Origin: Amycolatopsis australiensis
GTDB lineage: Bacteria > Actinomycetota > Actinomycetes > Mycobacteriales > Pseudonocardiaceae
Direction: 5' to 3'
Assembly (NCBI RefSeq): GCF_900119165.1
Contig: NZ_FPJG01000006.1
Span: 4,774,001-4,838,000, forward strand
Length of the DNA stretch: 64,000 bases
Below the pieces are notes generated by a model, which worked only from the letters and a program-made list of their open reading frames with translations, was not told where the DNA came from and made no database searches. Position 1 is the first letter of the stretch. Every line of letters starts with the position of its first letter. Shown piece by piece: positions 52,998 to 60,841 of the stretch. The translations under genes and the position numbers were made by a program.

Positions 52998-54014
52998 ATG
53001 ACCACGGCATCCGTGGCCGCGCGGCCACGCGCGTCCCTGCGCGCCCGCCTGGGCGGCACCGACCAGACGTACCTGGTGCTCGCGATCACCGTCCTGCTGG
53101 CGCTGGCCGGCGGCGCGACCACCACGAACTTCCTCACCACCGGCAACTTCACGAGCATCCTCAACCTGTCCGCGGCGTTCGGCATCCTCGCGATCGGCGA
53201 GGCGCTGGTGATCCTCGGCAAGGGCCTCGACCTGTCGGTGGCCGGCATCGGCCTCGGCTGCGCCCAGGCGACGCTCGCGTTCATCAGCCGCGGCATGCCC
53301 GAATGGCAGGCGATCGGCCTGATGACCGGGCTGGCGCTGCTCATCGGCCTCGTCAACGGCGTGCTCGTCGCCGTGTTCGAGGTGCCCGCGCTGTTCGTCA
53401 CGCTCGCCACCGGCATGCTCGCCATCGGCGGCATCGACATCCTGTTCCTCACCGAGAACGTCTACGGCGTCCCGGGTTCGTCGTTCCTCGCCCAGCTGTC
53501 CGGCGGCGGCGTGCTCGGCGTCCCGCGGCCGGTGCTCGTCGCCGCGGCCGCGTTCGTCCTGGCCGGGCTGTTCGTCGCGTGGACGACGCCGGGCCGGCTG
53601 ATCCGCGCGATGGGCGACAACTTCGAGTCCGCGCGGGCCACCGGCGCCCCGGTCCGGCCGCTGCAGGTGCTCACCTACGTGCTTTCGGCGCTGCTGGCGG
53701 CCCTGGCCGGCTACGTCACCGTGTCCATCCAGGGCAGCGTGCAGACGACCGTGACGTCGTTCGACCCGATCCTGTTCACCGCGCTCACCGTCGTCGTCCT
53801 CGGCGGGGTGTCGCTGTCCGGCGGCCGCGGCTCGATCCTCGGCGTCTTCGCCGGCGCGCTGTTCGTGGGCGTGCTCAACAACCTCCTCGTCCTGCACGGG
53901 CTGAGCGCCGCGGTGCAGGACCTCATCCGCGGCGCGGTGCTGATCGCGGCGATCGCGTTCGACGCCTGGCTGCACCCGCGGAACGAAGAGACCGAGAAGT
54001 CCGGCGAACTCTGA
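52998..54014 (+). CDS. ABC sugar-type transporter permease (RbsC family)
   Basis: 338 residues, ~9-10 TM helices. RbsC/BPD_transp_2 pattern: NLSAAFGILAIGEALVILGK, GLDLSVAGIGLGCAQATLAF, GLALLIGLVNGVLVAVFEVP, ALFVTLATGMLAIGGIDILF, RAMGDNFESARATGAPVRPL and SFDPILFTALTVVVLGGVSL with GGRGSILGVFAGALFVGVLN. Forms the membrane channel with the second permease two genes downstream; both would be served by the single double-domain ATPase and the lipoprotein next door. Confidence 0.93.
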   Translation: MTTASVAARPRASLRARLGGTDQTYLVLAITVLLALAGGATTTNFLTTGNFTSILNLSAAFGILAIGEALVILGKGLDLSVAGIGLGCAQATLAFISRGMPEWQAIGLMTGLALLIGLVNGVLVAVFEVPALFVTLATGMLAIGGIDILFLTENVYGVPGSSFLAQLSGGGVLGVPRPVLVAAAAFVLAGLFVAWTTPGRLIRAMGDNFESARATGAPVRPLQVLTYVLSALLAALAGYVTVSIQGSVQTTVTSFDPILFTALTVVVLGGVSLSGGRGSILGVFAGALFVGVLNNLLVLHGLSAAVQDLIRGAVLIAAIAFDAWLHPRNEETEKSGEL

Positions 54015-54042
54015 CCCATCCGATCCAGCAAAGGGAACAGCG

Positions 54043-55110
54043 ATGAAGCTCACCCGGAAACTCACGGCCGTCGCGACGGCGGTGCTGCTCGCCACCGCCG
54101 GCTGCTCCGTCGGCAGCAGCTCGTCCGGCGGCCAGGCCGGTGGCGGCAACCAGGCCTTCGGGGCGAACGCCGAACTCCTGCCCGCGCGGCAGAAGGCCCA
54201 CGACACGATGAAGGGCAAGAAGATCGCCTTCGTCCCCATCCTCTTCAAGGGCTACCAGCTCACCGAGAACTGGGGCTCGACCATGAAGCGGACGTTCGAG
54301 AGCATGGGCGCCCAGTTCACGGTGTACGACTCGAACTTCAGCAGCGACCGGATGCTCAGCACGATCAACGACCTCATCGCCCGCAAGGCGGCGGACGTGC
54401 TCGTGCTGCAGAACCAGGACCTCGGCCTGCTCGACAACGCGATCGACCGGGCGGAGAAGGCGGGCATCTACACGGTGGTGCTCAACATGATGTCCACCCG
54501 CCTCGGCGACGCGTTCGTCGGCGTCGACGTCTACGGTGCGGCGCAGGCCATCGCGAAACGCGCGATCGCCGACTGCGACGCCCGCCACGCGGCCAAGACC
54601 CTCTCGGTCATCGACGGGCCCGGCAACGACCCGGCGTCGATCCTGTGGGACCAGGGCATCAAGGACGTCGCCGGATCGCTCGGGTACCAGGTGCTCGTCG
54701 GGCACTCGCAGTTCCAGAACGCGCAGGCGCAGGCCACCGCGGAATCGGTGATCCAGCAGCAGCAGGGCAAGCTGTGCGGGTTCCTGGTCACCTTCGACCT
54801 CAACTCGATCACCGTCGGCCAGACGGTGAAGGCGGCCGAAGGACGCGGCCAGGTGGCGCCCGGCTCGATCGGCGTCTACACGCTCGACGCGGACAGCAAC
54901 TGGTGCGGCGCCCTGAAGCAGGGCCTGGTCACCGCGTCGGCGGCCTACGACGTCCAGGGCATCGGCGCGGCCGGGGCGGCCGCCGCGCAGAACCTGATCT
55001 TCTCCGGCGCGAAACCCGGCAGCGGGCACGACTTCGCGTACGTGTCGAGCACCGTCGTCGACAAGACGAACGTCGACCAGACCACCATCGCCTGCTACAA
55101 GAGCCAGTAG
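54043..55110 (+). CDS. Sugar-type ABC transporter substrate-binding lipoprotein
   Basis: 355 residues. Lipoprotein signal: MKLTRKLTAVATAVLLATAG then C21, so it is anchored outside the membrane. Peripla_BP_4-like type I fold: KKIAFVPILFKGYQLTENWG, MGAQFTVYDSNFSSDRMLST, INDLIARKAADVLVLQNQDL, VVLNMMSTRLGDAFVGVDVY, DGPGNDPASILWDQGIKDVA and VYTLDADSNWCGALKQGLVT. It selects the imported compound; the ligand is unknown. It lies between the two permease genes of a RbsABC-type importer. Confidence 0.92.
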   Translation: MKLTRKLTAVATAVLLATAGCSVGSSSSGGQAGGGNQAFGANAELLPARQKAHDTMKGKKIAFVPILFKGYQLTENWGSTMKRTFESMGAQFTVYDSNFSSDRMLSTINDLIARKAADVLVLQNQDLGLLDNAIDRAEKAGIYTVVLNMMSTRLGDAFVGVDVYGAAQAIAKRAIADCDARHAAKTLSVIDGPGNDPASILWDQGIKDVAGSLGYQVLVGHSQFQNAQAQATAESVIQQQQGKLCGFLVTFDLNSITVGQTVKAAEGRGQVAPGSIGVYTLDADSNWCGALKQGLVTASAAYDVQGIGAAGAAAAQNLIFSGAKPGSGHDFAYVSSTVVDKTNVDQTTIACYKSQ

Positions 55111-55119
55111 GGAACGCCG

Positions 55120-57291
55120 ATGACAACGTCGCTTTTCCGGCGCCGCAAGCGCATCGACGCCTTCGGCATGACCGGCGGGCGCCCGGGCGAGCGCATCGCG
55201 CGCTACCGCACGGTCTCCGACCTGTTCGAGAAGCGCTGGATGGAGGGTGCCGTCCCGCTGGTGCTCGCGCTCGCGCTGTGCGTGTACGTGCTGGCGACCA
55301 CGAACGTCGGGGCCGGCAACGCCCCGCTCGTGCTGGACGAGGTCTGCGAGTACGGCCTGCTCGCGATCGGGCTGACGGTGGTGCTGGTCGGTGGCGGCAT
55401 CGACCTGTCGGTCGGGTCCATGGTCGGCGTGTGCGGCCTGGGCGCGATGGTCGCCGACCGGGTCTGGCTGTGGCCGACGGCCCTGGTCGTGCCCGCGGCC
55501 ATCGGGCTCGGCGCGCTGCTCGGCTCGGTCAACGGCTACCTCATCGCGGTCCGGCGGATGCGCCCGTTCATCACGACGCTCGTCACGCTGATCGCGTTCG
55601 GCGGCGCCGCCGCGGTGCTGCAGAACGCCAACAGCACCCGCATCGGCGTGACGAAGCAGTCGCTGGTGTGGGACTTCCTCAGCGACGGCCGGATCGCCGG
55701 CGTCCCCGCCGCGTGGTTCCTGTTCGCGGTGGTCCTCGTGGCCGTCCACCTGGCGCTGACGCGTTCGCGCTGGGGCTGGTGGGTGACCGCGACCGGCTCG
55801 GACCGCCGCTCGGCCCGGCGCAACGGCATCCCGGTCACGGCGGTGACGTTCTGGACGTACGTGCTCTCCGGCGCCCTGGCCGGCACGGCGGCGATCCTGA
55901 CCTCGGCGCGGCTGGGCCGGACCGACCCGAACGTCGGCCGCGGCTGGGAGATCATCGTGCTCACCGCGGTCGTGCTCGGCGGCGTCAGCATCAAGGGCGG
56001 CCGCGGCTCGGTGCTGCGGGCCACGGTCGGGGTCGTGGTGGTGGCGATCATCCAGCAGGCGACCGTGGCCGACGGTGTCCAGGGCTCGTTCTACACGGTG
56101 ATCCTCGCGGCCGTGCTGCTGGTGTTCACCGTACTGGACCTCAAGTGGGGCAAGTACCGGCAGCGGGCGGTGGAGAAGCTGAAGATCGACCCGGCACGGC
56201 TGTCGCCGGGCCCGCTGATCGACGTGACCGCGCCCGGCACCGTGTGGTCGCCCAACCGGCGGCTCACCGACGCCCCGCCGGTCGGCCTCGGCAAGATCCG
56301 CGGCGCCGAGGACTGCGCGGTCGACGCCGAAGGCAACGTCTACTGCGGTGACCAGCGCGGCTGGGTCTGGCGCTTCCGCGGCATCGAGGACACCGAAGGC
56401 GAGATCTTCGCCCGCACCGGCGGCTTCCCCTGCGGACACGCCTGGGACACCGAAGGACGCCTCGTCGTCGCGGTCGGTGGCATGGGCATCTACCGCATCG
56501 GCCCGGACGGCGAACCCGAACTGGTCGCCAACCAGGTCAAGCGCAGCCCGCTGTCGCTGATCGACGACTCCGGCCTGCGCGCGATCGACGACCTCGACAT
56601 CGCGCCCGACGGCTCGATCTACGCCTCCGACTTCTCCACCCGCACCAACACCGCGGACTTCCTCCTGGAACTGGTCGAGTTCCGGCCGAACGGCCGGGTC
56701 ATCCGGGTCGACCCGGACGGCCGCACCGAGGTGGTCGTCTCGAACTACGTGTTCCCCAACGGCGTCTGCACCGCCCACGACGGCCGTTCCATCCTGATCG
56801 CCAGCACCGGCCTCTGCCGCGTCGACCGGCTGTGGATCGACGGCCCGGAGAAGGGCCGGCTCGAACCGGTGCTGGAGAACCTGCCCGGCTACCCGGACAA
56901 CATCAACCGCTCGTCCGACGGGAACTACTGGATGCCGCTGTGTGCCATGCGCACGCAGATGTCGGACCTGCTGGGCCGCTACCCGGCGGTCCGGCGGCGG
57001 ATGACGCGCGAAGTGTCGGTCGACAACTGGGTCGTGCCGCAGCTGAACGTGTCGTGCGCGATCAAGTTCAGCGACCGCGGCGAGATCCTCGCCGTGCTGT
57101 GGGACGAGACGATGGCGAACTACCCGATGGTCACCGCAGTCAAGGAACGCGACGGCCACCTCTACCTGTGCGGCGTCAGCAACAACCGGATCGGCCGCCT
57201 GGAACTGGACCCGCGCGAAGTCGGGGACATCGATCCTTCGGCCGTGCCGGGCACGGCGGCGGCGCGTCCGGTCGCGGAGGTGCCGCGATGA
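55120..57291 (+). CDS. ABC permease (RbsC family) fused to an SMP-30/strictosidine-synthase-like propeller
   Basis: 723 residues, twice a normal permease. Residues ~40-345 are a full RbsC-type permease (YGLLAIGLTVVLVGGGIDLS, GALLGSVNGYLIAVRRMRPF, WEIIVLTAVVLGGVSIKGGR). After KWGKYRQRAVEKL a linker leads to residues ~370-723, a six-bladed propeller: RGAEDCAVDAEGNVYCGDQR, AIDDLDIAPDGSIYASDFS, YVFPNGVCTAHDGRSILIAS and GYPDNI at 590-595 (Asp/Asn metal site). The last TM and the N-in topology of RbsC place the propeller in the cytoplasm. It suggests that the imported molecule is opened as a lactone, or sensed, at the pore exit. One continuous frame, no sign of sequencing error. Confidence 0.9.
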   Translation: MTTSLFRRRKRIDAFGMTGGRPGERIARYRTVSDLFEKRWMEGAVPLVLALALCVYVLATTNVGAGNAPLVLDEVCEYGLLAIGLTVVLVGGGIDLSVGSMVGVCGLGAMVADRVWLWPTALVVPAAIGLGALLGSVNGYLIAVRRMRPFITTLVTLIAFGGAAAVLQNANSTRIGVTKQSLVWDFLSDGRIAGVPAAWFLFAVVLVAVHLALTRSRWGWWVTATGSDRRSARRNGIPVTAVTFWTYVLSGALAGTAAILTSARLGRTDPNVGRGWEIIVLTAVVLGGVSIKGGRGSVLRATVGVVVVAIIQQATVADGVQGSFYTVILAAVLLVFTVLDLKWGKYRQRAVEKLKIDPARLSPGPLIDVTAPGTVWSPNRRLTDAPPVGLGKIRGAEDCAVDAEGNVYCGDQRGWVWRFRGIEDTEGEIFARTGGFPCGHAWDTEGRLVVAVGGMGIYRIGPDGEPELVANQVKRSPLSLIDDSGLRAIDDLDIAPDGSIYASDFSTRTNTADFLLELVEFRPNGRVIRVDPDGRTEVVVSNYVFPNGVCTAHDGRSILIASTGLCRVDRLWIDGPEKGRLEPVLENLPGYPDNINRSSDGNYWMPLCAMRTQMSDLLGRYPAVRRRMTREVSVDNWVVPQLNVSCAIKFSDRGEILAVLWDETMANYPMVTAVKERDGHLYLCGVSNNRIGRLELDPREVGDIDPSAVPGTAAARPVAEVPR

Positions 57292-58289
57292 GCCTGGCGA
57301 CGGTCAAGGAGTGGCTCAACCCGGGCTGGGTCCGGCGGCGCACGGTGCCGCCGATGGACACCGGCCTGCGGCCCAACCTGCGTCTCGACGACGCCGCGGA
57401 ACTGCTGACGCCGGGGGAGTACCAGCCCGACGACGTCGTGCTCACCGCCGGCGGCGTCGTGTTCAGCAGCGGCAACCGCGTGATCGGCGGACGCGAGTTC
57501 CCGGGCCGCGTGGCCGCCCTCGCCGTGCGCGACGGCGAAGTGCTCGCCGCGGTGGACGGCGTCGGGATCGTGACGGCCACCGGCGAGCAGGTGTGCACGG
57601 CGGTGAAATCGGGGGTCACGGCACTCGCGGCCGCTCCCGACGGCTCGCTGCTGGCCACGATCGGGTCGACGCGGGAAGCCCAGTGGGCCCGCGCGCTGGT
57701 CACCGGCGACCGGTCCGGCCGGCTGGTCCGGATCGACGGCGGCCGCGCGGACGTCGTCGCCGAAGGGCTGGCCTGGCCGTCCGGGGTCGGCGTGTCCGGC
57801 GACGAGGTGCGGCTCTCGCTCAGCCTGGAGCACCGCATCGAGGCCCGGCCGCTGGGCGCCCTCGGCAAGCGCGGCCGTCCGGTGATCGAGAACCTGCCGG
57901 TCTACCCGGGACGGATCTCCGGTGACTGGATCGCCGCGCCGTACGTGCGCAACCGCGTCACCGAACTGCTGCTCGACGAGCCGGCGCTGCTCGCCGAGAT
58001 GACCGCGACCATCAGCCCGGACGAGTGGTTCGTGCCGCGCCTGCACGCGGGCAACCCGTTCACCGACACCATGCAGATGGGCCAGCTGCGCGTGCTCGGC
58101 GTGGTGAAGAGCTGGGCTCCCGCGCGCTCGTGCGGGCTGGTGTTCCGGCTGGACGAGTCGGGCCGCGTCGCCGAGAGCGCGCACGCCCGCGTCGACAGTC
58201 CCCGCCACGGCGTCACCGGCGTCGCCGCTCGCGACGGCCGGGTGGTCGTGACCGTGCACGGAAACCTCCTGGAGCTGCGAGATGCCTGA
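57288..58289 (+). CDS. SMP-30/gluconolactonase-like beta-propeller protein
   Basis: 333 residues, ATGA overlap with the fusion gene. Propeller features: YQPDDVVLTAGGVVFSSGNR, GVTALAAAPDGSLLATIGST, VAEGLAWPSGVGVSGDEVRL, VIENLPVYPGRISGDWIAAP and GLVFRLDESGRVAESAHA. It is a paralogue of the C-terminal domain of the upstream fusion, but where that has YPDN (metal ligands) this one has Y206-P-G208-R209, so the metal site may be altered or lost. It could be a lactonase with different chemistry or a non-catalytic partner. It ends 8 bp inside the ATPase gene. Confidence 0.82.
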   Translation: MSLATVKEWLNPGWVRRRTVPPMDTGLRPNLRLDDAAELLTPGEYQPDDVVLTAGGVVFSSGNRVIGGREFPGRVAALAVRDGEVLAAVDGVGIVTATGEQVCTAVKSGVTALAAAPDGSLLATIGSTREAQWARALVTGDRSGRLVRIDGGRADVVAEGLAWPSGVGVSGDEVRLSLSLEHRIEARPLGALGKRGRPVIENLPVYPGRISGDWIAAPYVRNRVTELLLDEPALLAEMTATISPDEWFVPRLHAGNPFTDTMQMGQLRVLGVVKSWAPARSCGLVFRLDESGRVAESAHARVDSPRHGVTGVAARDGRVVVTVHGNLLELRDA

Positions 58290-59775
58290 CGAACTCGTGC
58301 TGCGCCTGAGCGGCGTCAGCAAGCGCTACGGCGGCACCTACGCCCTCGACGACGTCGACTTCGACGTGCGTCCCGGCGAAATCCACGCCCTGCTCGGCGA
58401 GAACGGTGCCGGCAAGTCCACTTTGGTCAAGATCATCTCCGGTGCGGTGGCCCACGACTCGGGCACGCTGGAGATCGGCGGCCGGGTCCGGCGATTCACC
58501 ACGCCCCGCGAGTCGGTCGAGGCCGGCGTCGCGATGGTCTACCAAGAAGGCTCGCTCGTCGAGTCCATGACCGTGGCCCAGAACCTGTTCATGGGCAGCG
58601 AAAAAGTCTTCAACAACCTGGGCAGGCTCAACGTCGTCGCGCGCGAGCTGCTGGAGTCGCACAACTTCCACATCCGCCCGGACGTGCCCGCCGGAGCGCT
58701 GGGCATCGGGCAGAAGCAGATGGTCGAGATCGCCCGCGCGGTGCACCGCAACGCGAAGCTGGTCATCCTCGACGAGCCGACCTCGTCGGTGACGCCCGAG
58801 GAACGGCTGCAGCTGTTCCTGTCGATGCAGCGGCTCAAGCGCCGCGGCATCGGCGTCATCTTCATCACGCACATGCTGGACGAGGCATTCGAGCAGGCCG
58901 ACCGGATCACCGTGCTGCGCGACGGCGTCGTGCAGGGCACGCTCGCCCGGCCGGAGTTCGGCCACGACCGCGTGGTGAAGATGATGGTCGGCCGGACGGT
59001 CGAGATGGGCCGCGTCGGGCCGGGCCGCGCGCCGGAGCCGGTGCCTGCCCTGCAGGTCGAGGACCTCACGCTGCTGCCGATGGTGCGCACCATGTCGTTC
59101 TCCGCCTACGCGGGCGAGATCGTCGGCATCTACGGCCTGGTCGGCGCCGGCCGCAGCGAAACCGCGATGATCATCGGCGGGATCGCGAAACGGCGGCGGC
59201 TGCGCGGCGGCACGGTGCGGCTCGGCGGCCAACCCGTCCGGTTCCGGACGCCGCGGCACGCCCGCAAGGCCGGGATCGTCTACATCACCGAAGACCGCAA
59301 GGCGTCCGGCTTCTTCAGCCACCTCACCATCGCCGACAACATCTACCTCGGCCACCTGTGCGGGGCGCGGCGGCTGCCGTTCCTGTTCCGGCCGGGGGAG
59401 CGCAGGTCCGTGGCGAAGCGGTTCGTCGAACGGTTCCAGGTCCGGACGCTGCAGCCCGGCAAGGCGACCGTCGAGGAGCTCAGCGGCGGCAACCAGCAGA
59501 AAGTCGTGCTCGCCAAGGGGCTCACCCGCAAGCCGCTGGTGGCGATCATCGACGAGCCCACCCGCGGGGTGGACCTCGGGACGATCCCCGAGATCCACCG
59601 GATGATCCGGGCACTGGCCGACGACGGCGTCGCGGTCGTCGTCATCTCCTCCTACCTGCCCGAAATCCAGGCGCTGTCGGACCGCGTGCTCGTCGCGCGG
59701 GCGGGCAGCATCGCCGCCGAGTTCTCCCCGGCGGAGGCGGATGAGGAAAGCCTCATGTTCGCCGCCGTCCACTGA
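58282..59775 (+). CDS. ABC sugar-type transporter ATPase with two nucleotide-binding domains (RbsA family)
   Basis: 497 residues. First domain: Walker A GENGAGKSTLVKIISG near 40, signature-like LGIGQKQMVEIARAV, Walker B LVILDEPTSS, H-loop FITHM. Second domain: GLVGAGRSETAMIIGG (the degenerate Walker A usual in RbsA), ITEDRKASGFF, signature LSGGNQQKVVLAKGL and DEPTRGVD. Drives import through the two permeases encoded upstream. It overlaps the propeller gene by 8 bp, so stoichiometry is kept by coupled translation. Confidence 0.95.
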   Translation: MPDELVLRLSGVSKRYGGTYALDDVDFDVRPGEIHALLGENGAGKSTLVKIISGAVAHDSGTLEIGGRVRRFTTPRESVEAGVAMVYQEGSLVESMTVAQNLFMGSEKVFNNLGRLNVVARELLESHNFHIRPDVPAGALGIGQKQMVEIARAVHRNAKLVILDEPTSSVTPEERLQLFLSMQRLKRRGIGVIFITHMLDEAFEQADRITVLRDGVVQGTLARPEFGHDRVVKMMVGRTVEMGRVGPGRAPEPVPALQVEDLTLLPMVRTMSFSAYAGEIVGIYGLVGAGRSETAMIIGGIAKRRRLRGGTVRLGGQPVRFRTPRHARKAGIVYITEDRKASGFFSHLTIADNIYLGHLCGARRLPFLFRPGERRSVAKRFVERFQVRTLQPGKATVEELSGGNQQKVVLAKGLTRKPLVAIIDEPTRGVDLGTIPEIHRMIRALADDGVAVVVISSYLPEIQALSDRVLVARAGSIAAEFSPAEADEESLMFAAVH

Positions 59776-59791
59776 CCCCGAAGGACAGATC

Positions 59792-60841
59792 ATGCGTGGA
59801 GTGGTGTTCAAAGGCGACCGTGTCGTCGAGATCGAGGACTTCGCCGACCCCTCGCCGGGGCCCGGCGAGGTCGTGCTGGAGGTGAAGGCGTCCGGGATGT
59901 GCGGTTCCGACCTGCACTTCTACCGGGCGCCGGCGGGCCAGGCGCTGGCCGCGTTCGGGCTCACCGGCGACGACGCCGGCATCATCGGCGGCCACGAGCC
60001 CTGCGGGGTGGTGGCCGAGGTCGGCCCGGGCGTGGACACGGTCGCGGTGGGGGACCGGATGATGGTCCACCACTACGACGGCTGCGGCTTCTGCGACCAG
60101 TGCCGCACCGGCTGGCCGCAGCTGTGCGAGCGCGGGAACGTCATCTTCGGCGCCACCGCGCACGGCGGCCACGCCGACTACCTCAAGGTGCCCGCGCGGA
60201 CGCTGGTGCCGCTGCCGGACTCGCTGAGCTTCGCCGCCGGTGCCGCGATCTCGTGCGGTACCGGGACGGCGTTCGGCGCGCTGACCCGGCTGGACGTCTC
60301 CGCGCGCGACACCCTGGCGGTGTTCGGGCAGGGCCCGGTCGGCCAGTCGGCCGTGCAGCTGGCGGCCGCGCTGGGCGCGCGGGTGATCGCCGTCGACATC
60401 GAGGCCGAGCGCGTGGGGCGGGCCGCGTCGTTCGGGGCGTCGGACGCCGTGGACTCGTCGGTGTCCGATCCGGTCGAGGCCATCCGGTCGCTGACGGGCG
60501 GACACGGCGTGACGAAGGCGCTCGACTGCTCGGGCGCGCCGGCGGCCCGCGCGGCCGCCGTCAAGGCCGCGGCGAAATGGGGAACGGTCGCCTTCGTCGG
60601 CGAGGGCTCGACGGTCACTCTCGACGTCAGCCCGGACCTCATCCGCAAGCAGCTGACCGTGCTCGGGTCCTACACGTTCTCCCTGACCGGCCAGGCGGAC
60701 TGCGCGCGGTTCATCGCCGCGCACGGCGTCGAGGTCGACCGCATCTTCACCGACCGCTGGAAACTCGAGGACGCCGTCGCGGCCTACGCGGCGTTCGACC
60801 GCCAGACCGGAGGCAAAGCCGTGATCGAGTTCGCGTCATGA
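59792..60841 (+). CDS. Zinc-dependent alcohol dehydrogenase (MDR family)
   Basis: 349 residues from ATG 59792. Catalytic zinc: C37 (SGMCGSDLHFYR), H68-E69 (IIGGHEPCG); structural zinc: C98, C101, C104, C112 in DGCGFCDQC and PQLCERGN. Rossmann segment LAVFGQGPVGQSAVQLAAAL with D in VIAVDIEAERVG (NAD-type acid after strand 2). Oxidises an alcohol, probably the hydroxyl freed by lactone opening, to aldehyde or ketone. It overlaps the aldehyde dehydrogenase by 4 bp (ATGA), so the pair works in sequence. Confidence 0.94.
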   Translation: MRGVVFKGDRVVEIEDFADPSPGPGEVVLEVKASGMCGSDLHFYRAPAGQALAAFGLTGDDAGIIGGHEPCGVVAEVGPGVDTVAVGDRMMVHHYDGCGFCDQCRTGWPQLCERGNVIFGATAHGGHADYLKVPARTLVPLPDSLSFAAGAAISCGTGTAFGALTRLDVSARDTLAVFGQGPVGQSAVQLAAALGARVIAVDIEAERVGRAASFGASDAVDSSVSDPVEAIRSLTGGHGVTKALDCSGAPAARAAAVKAAAKWGTVAFVGEGSTVTLDVSPDLIRKQLTVLGSYTFSLTGQADCARFIAAHGVEVDRIFTDRWKLEDAVAAYAAFDRQTGGKAVIEFAS

